NCBI RefSeq assembly: GCF_900113605.1
Contig: NZ_FOPY01000009.1
Location: forward strand, 147,816-211,815
Length of the DNA stretch: 64,000 nt
Source: Modicisalibacter xianhensis
GTDB taxonomy: Bacteria > Pseudomonadota > Gammaproteobacteria > Pseudomonadales > Halomonadaceae
Direction of reading: 5' to 3'
Part shown: positions 18,689 to 28,202 of the stretch, piece by piece
Numbering within the stretch: position 1 is the stretch's first letter
Layout of the letters: each line of letters begins with the position of its first letter
Made by a program: the position numbers and the translations under genes
The notes under the pieces: model-generated
The model's database searches: none
Told to the model about the DNA's origin: nothing
The model's input: the letters and a program-made list of their open reading frames with translations, nothing else

Positions 18689-19963
18689 ATGAGTGAGTCG
18701 GAAAAGATCCCAACGCCGGCACAGAACCGCAAGCCCAAGCGTCGCCGGCGCAAGCCGCGCAGGTCGCAGTCCAGCTGGGATTTGCGCCAGTTCCAGGTAG
18801 CGCCGGTTGCAGGCAAGTGGCGGTTTCATGATTTCGACCTGCCGCTGCCGCTGATGCGGGCCATCCACGCCTTGGGGTTTGAATACTGCACGCCGATTCA
18901 GGCCGAGGCACTGTCACATACCCTGCTGGGTGGCGATGTCGTGGGCAAGGCCCAGACCGGCACCGGCAAGACGGCAGCCTTCCTGATTTCCATGCTGGCC
19001 TATTTTCTTGAGGAAGATGCGCCCGATGGACAACTGCCTGGTGCGCCGCGAGCCCTCATCGTGGCGCCGACGCGTGAACTGGCCCTGCAGATCGAAAAGG
19101 ATGCCAAGGCGCTTGCCCGCTTCACGTCGCTCAACGTGGCCAGTGTGGTCGGTGGCATGGACTACCAGAAACAGCGCGACAATCTGGGCAAGAAGCTCGA
19201 TATACTGGTGGCAACCCCCGGGCGCCTGCTCGATTTCCATCAAAAGCGCGACATCGACCTGAGTCAGGTCGAGGTGCTGGTGCTCGACGAGGCGGACCGC
19301 ATGCTGTCGATGGGGTTCATTCCCGATGTCAAGCGCATCATCCGCTACACGCCCAAGAAGGAAGAGCGGCAGACATTCCTGTTCTCGGCGACGTTCACGC
19401 AGGACATCCTCAACCTTGCCAGCCAGTGGACCCACCAGCCGGCGCATGTCGAGATCGAAGTTACCGTCGATAATGCCGCGCATATCGATCAGCGGGTCTA
19501 CCTCGTCAGTGACGACGACAAGCAGCGCTTGCTGGTCAACCTGCTCAAGCAGGAAGACTTCGAGCGTGTCATGGTGTTCGGCAACCGGCGTGATCTGGTC
19601 CGCAAGCTGGACGACCTGCTGCGCAAGGCCGATGTCAACGTGGCGATGCTGTCCGGTGACGTGCCGCAAAATCAGCGCATCAAGACGCTCGAGCGTTTTC
19701 GTGAGGGCGAGGTGACAGTGCTGGTGGCTACCGATGTGGCAGGTCGCGGCATCCACATCGACGACGTCAGTCACGTCATCAACTACACGCTGCCTGAAGA
19801 TCCGGAGGATTATGTGCACCGGATCGGCCGTACCGGGCGGGCGGGCGCCAAGGGCGTGTCGATCAGTTTCGTGGGTGAGGAGGATGCCTTTTCGCTGCCC
19901 GAGATCGAGCGCTTCATCAACGACAAGTTGCCGTGCGAGCACCCGCCAGAAGGGCTGCTTTGA
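18689..19963 (+). CDS. rhlB: DEAD-box ATP-dependent RNA helicase RhlB
   Basis: 424 residues. Very basic N-terminal tail (about 10-30), Q-motif region [13 protein letters not shown], motif [12 protein letters not shown], motif [11 protein letters not shown], motif III FSATFT and motif [12 protein letters not shown]. The [19 protein letters not shown] start is typical of RhlB, the helicase of the RNA degradosome. It is not the long RhlE or DeaD type because the C-terminus ends soon after motif VI. Confidence 0.9.
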   Translation: MSESEKIPTPAQNRKPKRRRRKPRRSQSSWDLRQFQVAPVAGKWRFHDFDLPLPLMRAIHALGFEYCTPIQAEALSHTLLGGDVVGKAQTGTGKTAAFLISMLAYFLEEDAPDGQLPGAPRALIVAPTRELALQIEKDAKALARFTSLNVASVVGGMDYQKQRDNLGKKLDILVATPGRLLDFHQKRDIDLSQVEVLVLDEADRMLSMGFIPDVKRIIRYTPKKEERQTFLFSATFTQDILNLASQWTHQPAHVEIEVTVDNAAHIDQRVYLVSDDDKQRLLVNLLKQEDFERVMVFGNRRDLVRKLDDLLRKADVNVAMLSGDVPQNQRIKTLERFREGEVTVLVATDVAGRGIHIDDVSHVINYTLPEDPEDYVHRIGRTGRAGAKGVSISFVGEEDAFSLPEIERFINDKLPCEHPPEGLL

Positions 19964-19971
19964 GACTTGCC

Positions 19972-22107
19972 ATGCTTGACGAGTCCCTGAAGGACGAAAT
20001 CCAGTCCGCCTACCGCCGGGTCCTGGAGGGGCTTGAGCTGACGCCTCGGTACGGTCAGCGGTTGATGATCGCCGAGATTGCCCGCACGCTGGCTTCCATC
20101 GAAGCAGATGACACTGGGCGTCGCCTTTCCAACGAGCATATTTGTGTGCTCGAGGCGGGAACAGGGACTGGCAAGACTCTGGCGTATCTGTTGTCAGCCT
20201 TGCCGGTCGCCCAGGCGCGAGGCAAGCGGCTCATCGTTTCGACCGCCACTGTGGCGCTGCAGGAGCAGGTGTTGCATCAGGACCTGCCGGCACTCAAGAA
20301 GCACAGCGGCCTGTCGTTCAACTATGCCCTTGCCAAGGGGCGCGGGCGCTATCTATGTGTGGCCAAGCTGGATCAGGCAATGGATGGTGTCGAGGAGAAC
20401 CCGACGCTATCGCTGTTCGAGCAGGCACTTGAATCCCGTGACGGCGATGACTTTCATGCTCTGGTGCAGGAATTGGCTGAGGCTTATGGCGGCGGACGCT
20501 GGGAGGGGGATCGGGATAGCTGGCCAGGTGCCATCGAGAATGGTCATTGGCGTCGGTTGACTACCGATCACCGCCAATGCACGAATCGTCGCTGTAGTCA
20601 CTTCAGCGCTTGCGCTTTCTTCCGGGCGCGGCGTCATCTCGATCAGGCCGACATCATCGTCGCCAACCATGACCTGGTATTGGCTGACCTGGCGTTGGGT
20701 GGGGGTATCGTGCTGCCACCGCCCAAGGATTGTATTTATGTCTTCGATGAAGGACACCACCTGCCGGATAAGGCGCTGGAGCACTTTTATCACCGCTTCG
20801 GTGTCAACGCCACGCTGCGATGGCTGCGGACTCTCAAGAAGTCGCTGACCGAATTGAATGCGGCACTCGCCACCCAGCCGACGCTGGCCAGGCTACTGGC
20901 CGGTTTTCCCGAGCTGATCGCAGCGCTCGAACCCCGTCTCGGGGAAGCGTTTGCGCTGGGGCATCAGCTTGCCGAGCTCCCTCAGGGAGCCGGGGAGGAT
21001 ACCCGGCATCACCGCTTTGCCATGGGTCGCGCTCCCGAGCCGCTGCGTGAATTGGCCTCGGCCCTGGTCGTGCCGTTTGCCGAGCTGGCACGCAACCTGG
21101 AAACCATGGCCGACATCCTGCGCGAAAGCCTCGATCCTGAAAAATCGACGGGGCTGGCAAAGGAGCAGGCCGAGCCTTGGTTGCCGCTGGTGGCACTGCT
21201 GCATGGGCGAGCGATGGAGGCCCACGCCTTATGGCAGGCCATGGCGGCTGACGACAGGGAAGGCGAGCCTCCCCAGGCGCGCTGGCTGACCTTCGAACAG
21301 CAGGGCGGCGATAGCGAGTTGACCTTCTCCGCCAGCCCGGTCTCGGCGGCGGAAACCCTGGCGCGCTACCTCTGGGGCAGTTGCTTTGGCGCGGTCATTA
21401 CCTCGGCGACGCTGACGGCGCTGGGCCGCTTCGAGCGGCTCCAGGAACGGGCCGGGCTGGCCAATCGTTATCGCTATCAGCGATTGCCAAGCCCCTTCGA
21501 CTACTCGAAGGCGGTGCTGAGCGTACCCAGGGCTGCAGTGGATCCTGCCGACCGCGAGTTGCACGAGCGAGCCATCGTCGATTTCGTGGCCTCGCTGGAG
21601 TCGACCGAGGCGGTATTGATGCTGTTTTCGTCGCGCGCCCAGATGCGTGCGGTGGAAAAAGCGCTACCCCGATCACTGCATGACCGCATCCTTTCCCAGG
21701 ATCGCCTGCCCAAGCGCGAGCTCATCGAACGTCATCGCAAACGTATCGATGCCGGGGAGGGCAGTATCATCTTCGGCTTGGCCAGCTTCGCAGAAGGCAT
21801 TGACTTGCCAGGGGATTACCTGACCCATGTGGTGATTACTCGCCTGCCTTTTGCAGTACCCGACGATCCGGTTGGAGCTACCATGGCAGAGTGGATCGAG
21901 AGTCGGGGCGGCAATCCGTTCATGCGTATTTCGGTGCCCGATGCCTCGGTCAAGCTGGTACAGGCGTGCGGCAGGCTGATACGCAAGGAAGCCGACTGCG
22001 GACGCATCACGCTACTGGATCGGCGTGTGCTGACTCGCCGCTACGGTAGGGCGCTGCTCGATTCATTGCCCCCGTTCCGGCGCGAGATCGATGGAATTGC
22101 TCAGTAA
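19972..22107 (+). CDS. dinG: DinG-family Fe-S ATP-dependent DNA helicase
   Basis: 711 residues. Walker A LEAGTGTGKTLAYL, an Fe-S cysteine set (YLCVAK near residue 125, then CTNRRCSHFSAC), DEGHH as motif II and the C-terminal helicase motif ending QACGRLIRKEADCG. XPD/DinG family, 5'-3' polarity, acting on R-loops and G-quadruplexes by family knowledge. The start at 19972 lies eight bases after rhlB. DinG rather than YoaA is tentative. Confidence 0.85.
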   Translation: MLDESLKDEIQSAYRRVLEGLELTPRYGQRLMIAEIARTLASIEADDTGRRLSNEHICVLEAGTGTGKTLAYLLSALPVAQARGKRLIVSTATVALQEQVLHQDLPALKKHSGLSFNYALAKGRGRYLCVAKLDQAMDGVEENPTLSLFEQALESRDGDDFHALVQELAEAYGGGRWEGDRDSWPGAIENGHWRRLTTDHRQCTNRRCSHFSACAFFRARRHLDQADIIVANHDLVLADLALGGGIVLPPPKDCIYVFDEGHHLPDKALEHFYHRFGVNATLRWLRTLKKSLTELNAALATQPTLARLLAGFPELIAALEPRLGEAFALGHQLAELPQGAGEDTRHHRFAMGRAPEPLRELASALVVPFAELARNLETMADILRESLDPEKSTGLAKEQAEPWLPLVALLHGRAMEAHALWQAMAADDREGEPPQARWLTFEQQGGDSELTFSASPVSAAETLARYLWGSCFGAVITSATLTALGRFERLQERAGLANRYRYQRLPSPFDYSKAVLSVPRAAVDPADRELHERAIVDFVASLESTEAVLMLFSSRAQMRAVEKALPRSLHDRILSQDRLPKRELIERHRKRIDAGEGSIIFGLASFAEGIDLPGDYLTHVVITRLPFAVPDDPVGATMAEWIESRGGNPFMRISVPDASVKLVQACGRLIRKEADCGRITLLDRRVLTRRYGRALLDSLPPFRREIDGIAQ

Positions 22108-22147
22108 CTTTCGCCACTAAGTTGTCGCTATTCTGGCCGAGTCAAGA

Positions 22148-22171
22148 AAGCCTGCCGGACAAGGCAGGCTT
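22148..22171 (-). terminator. Hairpin between dinG and the DAHP synthase gene
   Basis: AAGCCTGCC (22148-22156), six-base loop, GGCAGGCTT (22163-22171). On the minus strand the tail continues as TTCTTGAC, giving GGCAGGCTTTCTT, so it serves the aroF-type gene best; the plus-strand tail is poor in T. Confidence 0.75.
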
Positions 22172-22209
22172 CTGGAGGGCTAATTGACGTCGGTGAGACG
22201 GTAGTTGCG

Positions 22210-23289
22210 CTATGCCGCGCAGCGACGCTGGGCCAGCACTGGCTTGAGCTTCTCGGACATCTTGTGAAAGGCCTCCAATGTCGTGTCCCAGTCGATGCAG
22301 GCGTCGGTGATCGAGACGCCATACTTCAGTTGGCTGCGATCCTCGGGAATCTTCTGATTGCCCCAGCCAAGATGCGATTCGACCATCAGTCCCATGATGG
22401 AGCGGTTGCCCTCGAGAATCTGATTCGTGACGTTTTCCATGACCAGTGGCTGCAGTGCGGGATCCTTGTTGGAATTCGCATGTGAGCAGTCAATCATGAT
22501 GTTGGCGCTGACGCCGGCCTTGGTAAGCTCCTGCTCTGCAAGGGCCACGCTGACGCTGTCATAGTTGGGTTTTCCATTACCGCCACGCAGTACCACGTGG
22601 CCGTAGGCATTGCCCCGCGTGCGGATGATGGCGACCTTGCCAGCTTGGTCGATGCCCAGGAAATTGTGCGGATGGGCAACGGACTGAAGGGCGTTGACAG
22701 CGACATCCAGGCTGCCATCGGTGCCGTTCTTGAAGCCGACAGGGGAGGACAGGCCAGAGGCCATCTCCCGATGGGTCTGGGACTCGGTAGTGCGTGCGCC
22801 GATGGCCGACCAACTGATGCAGTCCTGAAGATATTGCGGGGAAATCGGGTCGAGGGCTTCGGTAGCCAATGGCAGCCCCATCTCGGCCAGTTCCACCAGC
22901 AAGCTGCGCGCGATGTGCAGGCCTTCCTCGATCTCGAAGGAGTCGTTGATATGCGGGTCGTTGATCAGCCCTTTCCAGCCGACAGTGGTGCGTGGCTTCT
23001 CGAAGTAGACGCGCATGACGACATACAGCGAGTCCTTGACCTCGTCAGCCAGTTTTTTCAGGCGACGGGCATAATCCTTGGCAGCGTCCACGTCATGAAT
23101 CGAACAGGGGCCGACCACCACGACCAGGCGGGGATCATCGCCATCGAGAATGCGCTGAATGGTCTCTCGGCCTTCAATGACCGTTCTTTCCGCTGCCTCG
23201 GACAGGGGGATCTCCTGCTTCAAGGCCTCTGGTGTGATCAAGACGTCCTGCGCCAGGACGTTGATGTTGTTAACCTGCTGTTCTGACAT
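22210..23289 (-). CDS. aroF: 3-deoxy-7-phosphoheptulonate (DAHP) synthase, tyrosine-type
   Basis: Class I DAHP synthase, first step of the shikimate pathway (PEP plus erythrose 4-phosphate). 359 residues. Conserved blocks VVVGPCSIHD, MRVYFEKPRTTVGWKG, GARTTESQTHRE, GFKNGTDG, DCSHANSNKD and YGVSITDACIDW. Features such as LPLATEALDP, DSLYVVMRVYF and the DQAGKVA segment are nearer E. coli AroF (Tyr-inhibited) than AroG. The actual feedback effector is not proven. The coding region is followed by a hairpin terminator. Confidence 0.92.
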   Translation of the reverse strand: MSEQQVNNINVLAQDVLITPEALKQEIPLSEAAERTVIEGRETIQRILDGDDPRLVVVVGPCSIHDVDAAKDYARRLKKLADEVKDSLYVVMRVYFEKPRTTVGWKGLINDPHINDSFEIEEGLHIARSLLVELAEMGLPLATEALDPISPQYLQDCISWSAIGARTTESQTHREMASGLSSPVGFKNGTDGSLDVAVNALQSVAHPHNFLGIDQAGKVAIIRTRGNAYGHVVLRGGNGKPNYDSVSVALAEQELTKAGVSANIMIDCSHANSNKDPALQPLVMENVTNQILEGNRSIMGLMVESHLGWGNQKIPEDRSQLKYGVSITDACIDWDTTLEAFHKMSEKLKPVLAQRRCAA

Positions 23290-23576
23290 TCAGCTACCTG
23301 TAACTGTTCGCGCTGGAAGGGAATATTGTCTACTATCGCGCGTTGGCCAATGAAAAATCAATGCCGATGGCACGAAAGGCGATGGGGAGGCATCCTGCAG
23401 GATAGGCAATGTCGCCAAGCTTGAAGGAATTTCAATAAACAGGAACACTTGTGTTATCGATGATTAGCACGGGGCCACAGACCGACTCCATGATCCTGAA
23501 TCGAACCCCGTCACTCGCGAACGGTCTTGCCTGTACCGCGCATGCGCCCCGTCCGTCCCGCAAGGGGAGAGAGTGA
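23290..23576. promoter_or_regulatory. Divergent promoter region of the DAHP synthase gene and rpoE
   Basis: 287 bases with no gene. A possible sigma-E-type site for rpoE autoregulation is GAACCC at 23503-23508 and TCTTG at 23525-23529 (16-base spacer); the -10 is poor. The first 60 bases are AT-rich and would hold the aroF-type promoter on the minus strand. I see no TyrR box that I would defend. Confidence 0.35.
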
Positions 23577-24182
23577 ATGGGCAACAGGGAAACCGATCAG
23601 CAGCTTGTCGAACGGGCCCAGCAAGGGGATACGCGGGCATTCGACCTGCTGGTCAAGAAATATCAGCACAAGATCATAGGCCTGATCGGGCGCTATGTGC
23701 ATGATCATGCCGAAGTGCAGGATGTCGCTCAGGAAGCCTTCATCAAGGCCTATCGGGCACTGGACAAGTTCCGCTCGGAAAGCGCCTTTTATACCTGGAT
23801 GTATCGGATTGCCATCAACACGGCAAAGAATTATCTCGTTTCCAAGGGACGCCGCCCTCCTGGAAGTGACCTGGATATCGGGGATGCCGAGATCGTCGAT
23901 CAGAGTGGCCGTTTGGCGGATATCGAAACGCCCGAAGCCTCGGTGTCGCGCGACCAGCTCGAAGCGGCCGTTTTCGAGGCGCTGGAAAACCTGCCTGAGG
24001 ATCTGCGCACGGCAATCACGCTGCGTGAACTCGACGGCCTGTCATATGAAGACATCGCCAACATCATGCAATGTCCCGTGGGGACGGTTCGCTCACGCAT
24101 ATTTCGCGCCCGTGAAGCCGTGGACAAGCATATCCAGCCCTATGTAGGCACCGCACGCACGAAAGACCTGATGCAGGAATGA
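23577..24182 (+). CDS. rpoE: ECF sigma factor RpoE/AlgU
   Basis: 201 residues, envelope-stress sigma-E. Region 2 contains YVHDHAEVQDVAQEAFIKAYRAL and FYTWMYRIAINTAKNYL; region 4 contains LPEDLRTAITLRELDGLSYEDIANIMQCPVGTVRSRIFRARE. Followed by rseA, rseB, rseC and mucD in the standard order, which confirms identity over other ECF factors. Held inactive by RseA in the family model. Confidence 0.97.
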   Translation: MGNRETDQQLVERAQQGDTRAFDLLVKKYQHKIIGLIGRYVHDHAEVQDVAQEAFIKAYRALDKFRSESAFYTWMYRIAINTAKNYLVSKGRRPPGSDLDIGDAEIVDQSGRLADIETPEASVSRDQLEAAVFEALENLPEDLRTAITLRELDGLSYEDIANIMQCPVGTVRSRIFRAREAVDKHIQPYVGTARTKDLMQE

Positions 24183-24210
24183 TGCTGAAAACTTTTTTCG
24201 TGAAACGACT

Positions 24211-24238
24211 GAACTGTCGGGCGCCTGTAGCGTCTCAA
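24211..24238 (+). promoter_or_regulatory. Sigma-E-like promoter in the rpoE-rseA gap
   Basis: GAACTG at 24211-24216 and TCTCAA at 24233-24238 are separated by exactly 16 bases, close to the sigma-E/AlgU consensus GAACTT-N16-TCTGA. It lies within the 191-base spacer between the rpoE stop and the likely rseA start, and would give extra sigma-E-driven rseA, rseB and rseC transcripts. Confidence 0.4.
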
Positions 24239-24373
24239 TGGGTGTTCGCGCCCCAAGGGTGCGGGGGAGATGATGCCGGCATCCCTGAATGCCAGGGCAT
24301 GATTCGTAACAGGCTGATAATAATGGATCGGAGCATTCCGACCAATCGCATTGGCGAGTATGAGGGTGTGAGG

Positions 24374-25072
24374 ATGAAGGACAATCTGCGCGAATCGCTG
24401 TCCGCGTTGATGGACAACGAAGGCGATGAACTCGAATTGCGACGCGTGCTCAAGGTACTCGACGATTCGCCTGACGCCGCTGAGCGATGGCGCCGTTACC
24501 ACCTGGCCCGCAGCCTCATGCAGCGTGACCGCGAGATCGACGTCAGTACCGACCTTTCGGCGGGTATCATGGCTCGCATCCAGGACGAGCCGGTTCCGTA
24601 CGCTGCCGCCGCCCCCTCGCAGACGCGTCGCCATGGCTCATTTTCTTTCGCTGGCAGTGCAGCGGTTGCTGCAGCTGTGTCTCTGATGGTCATCACCGGT
24701 GTCCAATTCTATAACGGCTTCGGTGCTGGCGAGCCTGCCGAGGTAGCGGGTGGCAATGCCGGCAGCACGGCAACTATGCCTGCCTCGTCACCTCCCATGA
24801 CCAATGAATCACTGGCGATGCCCGTCGGCTCCCCCCTGTTCCAGACCTCGCCGATGCTGGGCGATGGGTTGATGTCCGTAGGAGCCAATGGCGGTAACAT
24901 GCCGTTGTTCATGTCACCGAACCAGCGTCAGTCGCAGCGTGCCGACCTCGAGCAGGCCCGGCTGTTGCAGTCCTATCTGGATCGGCATGCCGATAGTGCT
25001 GCCTATCGTTCCGGCGAGGCCTGGATGCCGTTGCTGCGCGCCTCTGCACAGGAATCGCTGAGTACTCGTTGA
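24374..25072 (+). CDS. rseA: Anti-sigma-E factor RseA/MucA
   Basis: 232 residues from the ATG at 24374, whose MKDNLRESLSALMDNEGDELELRRVLK matches the RseA/MucA cytoplasmic sigma-binding domain. One membrane helix near residues 95-115 (GSAAVAAAVSLMVITGVQFY), then a Ser/Met/Gly-rich periplasmic part. The frame is open back to 24179, where an ATGA overlap with rpoE would give a 65-residue extension; that part does not resemble the family. Regulated proteolysis releases sigma-E. Confidence 0.9.
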   Translation: MKDNLRESLSALMDNEGDELELRRVLKVLDDSPDAAERWRRYHLARSLMQRDREIDVSTDLSAGIMARIQDEPVPYAAAAPSQTRRHGSFSFAGSAAVAAAVSLMVITGVQFYNGFGAGEPAEVAGGNAGSTATMPASSPPMTNESLAMPVGSPLFQTSPMLGDGLMSVGANGGNMPLFMSPNQRQSQRADLEQARLLQSYLDRHADSAAYRSGEAWMPLLRASAQESLSTR

Positions 25073-26055
25073 TGGTCAGGTCACGTTTCGTTGCCTGTAC
25101 GGTCGCTGCTCTCTCCCTGTCCTGGTTCCCTGGCGTGGCTAGCGCCGAATCCGGCAAGGGATTCGAATGTCGTCAGATGGCCGAGATGCCGATACCCGCA
25201 ACGGCGACTGAATGGCTCGAGCGGAGCATGTTGGCGGGGCATTGCTACATCTTTCAGGCGCGAGCCGTTCGTATCAGCCGTGAAGGCGTGCGAACACTGG
25301 CGTTGTCACATGACATCCGCGATGGTGTCGTGCGGGAGGTAGCCAGCTACCTCGACGGTCCTCCTGTGGTCTACGAGCGACACGGCAAGATCGTCGAGGG
25401 TCAGGGCGTCAGCGGGGATGCAAGGTCGATTGCTCCCTCATTGGACGCAGGGAGTATCCCTCAGTATTACCGCTTGACACTGGGTGGCGAAGAGCGCATT
25501 GCCGGACGCCGCAGTGTTCGTCTGGATGTCGAGCCGTTGGACAATCTCCGCTATGGCCATCGCCTGTGGCTAGATACCCAGACGGGGCTTCCACTGAAAC
25601 AGGTACTCCTCGACGTCGACGGTCGTATACTGGAAACCTTCCAGATGACCGAGCTGGTCGACCCCTCGCTCTACGATCAGGCTGTATCCTTCGCAACGCT
25701 GGATTCCCGTCCCGAGGGGCCATGGCAGCCTGGCTGGGTTCCGTCGGGATACCAGTCGGTACCGCTGCCTGACCCCAGCGATGCGCCGGGGAGTGCCTTG
25801 TCGCATCGGTTGTACAGTGACGGCCTGTCGAGTTTCAGCTTGTTCATCGAGCCCTTGGCCGGTAATTCCCCGGCGCTGCGGCCTGGGCTGCATCGGCTCG
25901 GTATTTCCTATGCTGCCGTTCGCCATCTACCGCTTGACGGTCGCCTGATGCAGATCGTCGTGATGGGCGAGTTGCCGCCTCAGGTGTTGGTACGTGTGGC
26001 TGCGGAACTACAGTACCAGCCGGATGCCGGTCGTACTGCCTCTTCCTCGTCGTGA
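25072..26055 (+). CDS. rseB: Periplasmic sigma-E regulator RseB/MucB
   Basis: 327 residues. Signal peptide (FVACTVAALSLSWFPGVASA), then the LolA-like N-terminal domain (YIFQARAVRISREGVRTLAL, VYERHGKIVEG) and a C-terminal domain. Binds the periplasmic part of RseA and protects it from cleavage by DegS-type proteases until lipoprotein or LPS signals accumulate (family model). The ATG overlaps the rseA stop (TGATG). Confidence 0.94.
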   Translation: MVRSRFVACTVAALSLSWFPGVASAESGKGFECRQMAEMPIPATATEWLERSMLAGHCYIFQARAVRISREGVRTLALSHDIRDGVVREVASYLDGPPVVYERHGKIVEGQGVSGDARSIAPSLDAGSIPQYYRLTLGGEERIAGRRSVRLDVEPLDNLRYGHRLWLDTQTGLPLKQVLLDVDGRILETFQMTELVDPSLYDQAVSFATLDSRPEGPWQPGWVPSGYQSVPLPDPSDAPGSALSHRLYSDGLSSFSLFIEPLAGNSPALRPGLHRLGISYAAVRHLPLDGRLMQIVVMGELPPQVLVRVAAELQYQPDAGRTASSSS

Positions 26056-26525
26056 TACCTGCCATGCGACAAGCAGCGGATGCTGACTGGCTGGAGGCCT
26101 CGGCTCGTGTGGTAGATGTCTTCCCCGGTGGAGTCTGGGTCGAAACGCAGGAACAGGCAGGGTGCCATGGTTGTGCCGCACGCGGTTCCTGCGGCTCGGG
26201 GCTGCTCGCTCGCTGGAGGGCTCGTCCTCGGCTGAAGGTTGTCACTTCCCAAGGGTTCCAGGTGGGGGACAGCGTACGTCTCAGGATACCTGCCCGGAGC
26301 CTCCTTAGTGCTGCTCTCGTTGCCTATGCCTGGCCACTGCTTTTTGCCGTGGTGGCCGGAAGCGTTGCCGAATCGTTGGCTGCGCCAGGGCATGTCGTCG
26401 TGCCAATGATGTTTGTCGCTGGCTTGATCGTTGGTGTTGGCGTATCGCGTTGGCATGGCTGGCGCTGGCGTCGCCGACATGGCCCTCAATTGCTGGTGCA
26501 GGCGTCTGCCATCTCGCGGTTGTGA
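26052..26525 (+). CDS. rseC: RseC/MucC family protein
   Basis: 157-residue inner-membrane protein with an N-terminal Cys motif (CHGCAARGSCGSG) and two membrane segments (about 88-108 and 115-135). The GTG at 26052 overlaps the rseB stop (GTGA); ATG 26064 is an alternative. The family is linked to SoxR reduction and sigma-E modulation. Third gene of the standard rse block. Confidence 0.9.
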   Translation: MIPAMRQAADADWLEASARVVDVFPGGVWVETQEQAGCHGCAARGSCGSGLLARWRARPRLKVVTSQGFQVGDSVRLRIPARSLLSAALVAYAWPLLFAVVAGSVAESLAAPGHVVVPMMFVAGLIVGVGVSRWHGWRWRRRHGPQLLVQASAISRL

Positions 26526-26584
26526 ACGATTTTTGTCCTCGCGATGAAACTCTTCCCTTGCCTTGCTATCAAATTTTGCGTTCC

Positions 26585-26619
26585 GAGGGTCAGCGGGCCA
26601 CTTCGACCCGCTAACCCTC
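26585..26619 (+). repeat. Strong stem-loop between rseC and mucD
   Basis: Arms GAGGGT-c-AGCGGG (26585-26597) and CCCGCT-a-ACCCTC (26607-26619) around a nine-base loop; 12 pairs with one C/A mismatch. No T run follows, so it is more likely an mRNA processing, stability or attenuation element than a full terminator. It sits 57 bases before the mucD ATG. Confidence 0.6.
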
Positions 26620-26676
26620 TGACAATGACAAGGCTGTAATTTGCTTAAGCTCAAGAGCACGAAGCGGGAGTACCCA

Positions 26677-28098
26677 ATGCAACGCATTAAACGACAATTC
26701 TCCGTGTGGCTGTTGCTGCTGGTCGCTACGCTCGGTATGCAGGCCGCGCAGGCTCGGGAGTTGCCCGATTTTACCGAGTTGGTCAAGCAGGCGGCGCCGG
26801 GGGTGGTCAATATTTCCACGACACGTCAGGTCGAGCGTCGTAGCATGCCGTTCTCCGGTCCACAGGGGCAGGAAATCCCTGAAATCTTCCGCCACTTCTT
26901 CGGTGATCAGATTCCCTTCGGGCAGGGTGGCATTCCTGGCGGCTCGGAAGAGCGCCATTCGCTGGGCTCCGGCTTCATCATCGACAAGGAGGGCTACATC
27001 CTGACCAACGCGCATGTGGTCGATGGGGCCGATGAAGTGGTTGTCCGTCTCAATGACCGGCGTGAACTCAATGCCGAGGTGGTCGGTTCCGATGCCAAGA
27101 CCGATGTTGCTTTGCTGAAGGTGGATGCCAAGGATTTGCCAACGCTCAATATCGGTGATTCCAATCAGCTCGAGGTAGGTGAGTGGGTTGCAGCTATTGG
27201 CTCCCCGTTCGGTTTCGACCATTCGGTCACGTCCGGTATCGTCAGTGCCATCGATCGCACCCTGCCAAGCGATGCCTATGTGCCTTTCATCCAGACTGAT
27301 GTAGCGATCAACCCGGGCAACTCCGGCGGTCCGCTATTCAACCTCGATGGCCAGGTGGTCGGCATCAACTCGCAGATCTTCACCCGCAGCGGCGGGTTCA
27401 TGGGCTTGTCCTTCGCCATTCCTATCAATGTAGCCATGGACATTGCCGACCAGTTGCGTTCGGAAGGTCGCGTCAGCCGTGGTTGGTTGGGTGTGGTGAT
27501 CCAGCCGGTATCGCGTGATCTGGCGGAGTCCTTTGGCCTGGATGGTGCCAAGGGGGCCTTGATTGCGGAAGTCGCTCCCGACACACCGGCCGCCGATGCT
27601 GGACTCAAGGCCGGGGACATTATCCTGTCGGTGAACGGGGAGGAAGTCGACCGTTCCACAACGTTGCCGCGCCTGATCGGCCGTGCCAGCCCGGGTAGCA
27701 AGGTCGAGCTCGAGGTGCTGCGCAATGGCGAGCGTGTCGACGAGACCGTCACCGTGGGTGACTGGCCTCAAGAAGCCCAAGCTGGTACCTCCGGTGCTGG
27801 GCAGGATCCCCAGTCTCGCCTGGGTGTAACAGTAGCGGCACTGGAAAAGGAACAGCTTGAGCGTCTCGATCTCGAGTCCGGGGTGCGCGTGGTTCAGGTC
27901 GATCCGGCCGGTGTCGCGGCCAAGGCGGGTGTCAGTGCGGGAGACATTATCGTGTCGCTGGATCAGCAGGACATCGACTCTCCCGAGCAACTGGCCGAAG
28001 TGATTGGTCAGGTGGAAGGCAATCGTGCCGTGCCGTTGCGCCTGTATCGTGACGGTCGCTCACTGTTCGTTGCCCTGCGCCTGGGCAACGACGAGTAA
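26677..28098 (+). CDS. mucD: Periplasmic serine protease MucD (DegP/HtrA family)
   Basis: 473 residues. Signal peptide to about residue 27 (AQA-RE). Trypsin-like domain with His113 (TNAHVVDG), Asp143 (KTDVALL) and Ser216 (NPGNSGGPL), then two PDZ domains (about 290-380 and 390-470). Degrades misfolded periplasmic proteins and dampens the sigma-E response in Pseudomonas. The start at 26677 follows GGGAG by six bases; the in-frame 26641 start is not supported. Confidence 0.95.
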   Translation: MQRIKRQFSVWLLLLVATLGMQAAQARELPDFTELVKQAAPGVVNISTTRQVERRSMPFSGPQGQEIPEIFRHFFGDQIPFGQGGIPGGSEERHSLGSGFIIDKEGYILTNAHVVDGADEVVVRLNDRRELNAEVVGSDAKTDVALLKVDAKDLPTLNIGDSNQLEVGEWVAAIGSPFGFDHSVTSGIVSAIDRTLPSDAYVPFIQTDVAINPGNSGGPLFNLDGQVVGINSQIFTRSGGFMGLSFAIPINVAMDIADQLRSEGRVSRGWLGVVIQPVSRDLAESFGLDGAKGALIAEVAPDTPAADAGLKAGDIILSVNGEEVDRSTTLPRLIGRASPGSKVELEVLRNGERVDETVTVGDWPQEAQAGTSGAGQDPQSRLGVTVAALEKEQLERLDLESGVRVVQVDPAGVAAKAGVSAGDIIVSLDQQDIDSPEQLAEVIGQVEGNRAVPLRLYRDGRSLFVALRLGNDE

Positions 28099-28127
28099 GC
28101 GCGGCAAGACGCTGTATCAGGAATTGC

Positions 28128-28149
28128 GACGGGGCCCGACGGCCCCGTC
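28128..28149 (+). terminator. GC-rich hairpin after mucD
   Basis: GACGGGGCC (28128-28136), loop CGAC, GGCCCCGTC (28141-28149), followed by GTCGTTTGG. Nine-bp perfect stem with a poor T tail; it probably ends the rpoE-mucD operon before the lepA promoter. Confidence 0.65.
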
Positions 28150-28202
28150 GTCGTTTGGGCATCAGGCGGGCAGGCTTGCTGTCCTTGGTGCCGGCTTGTC
28201 GG

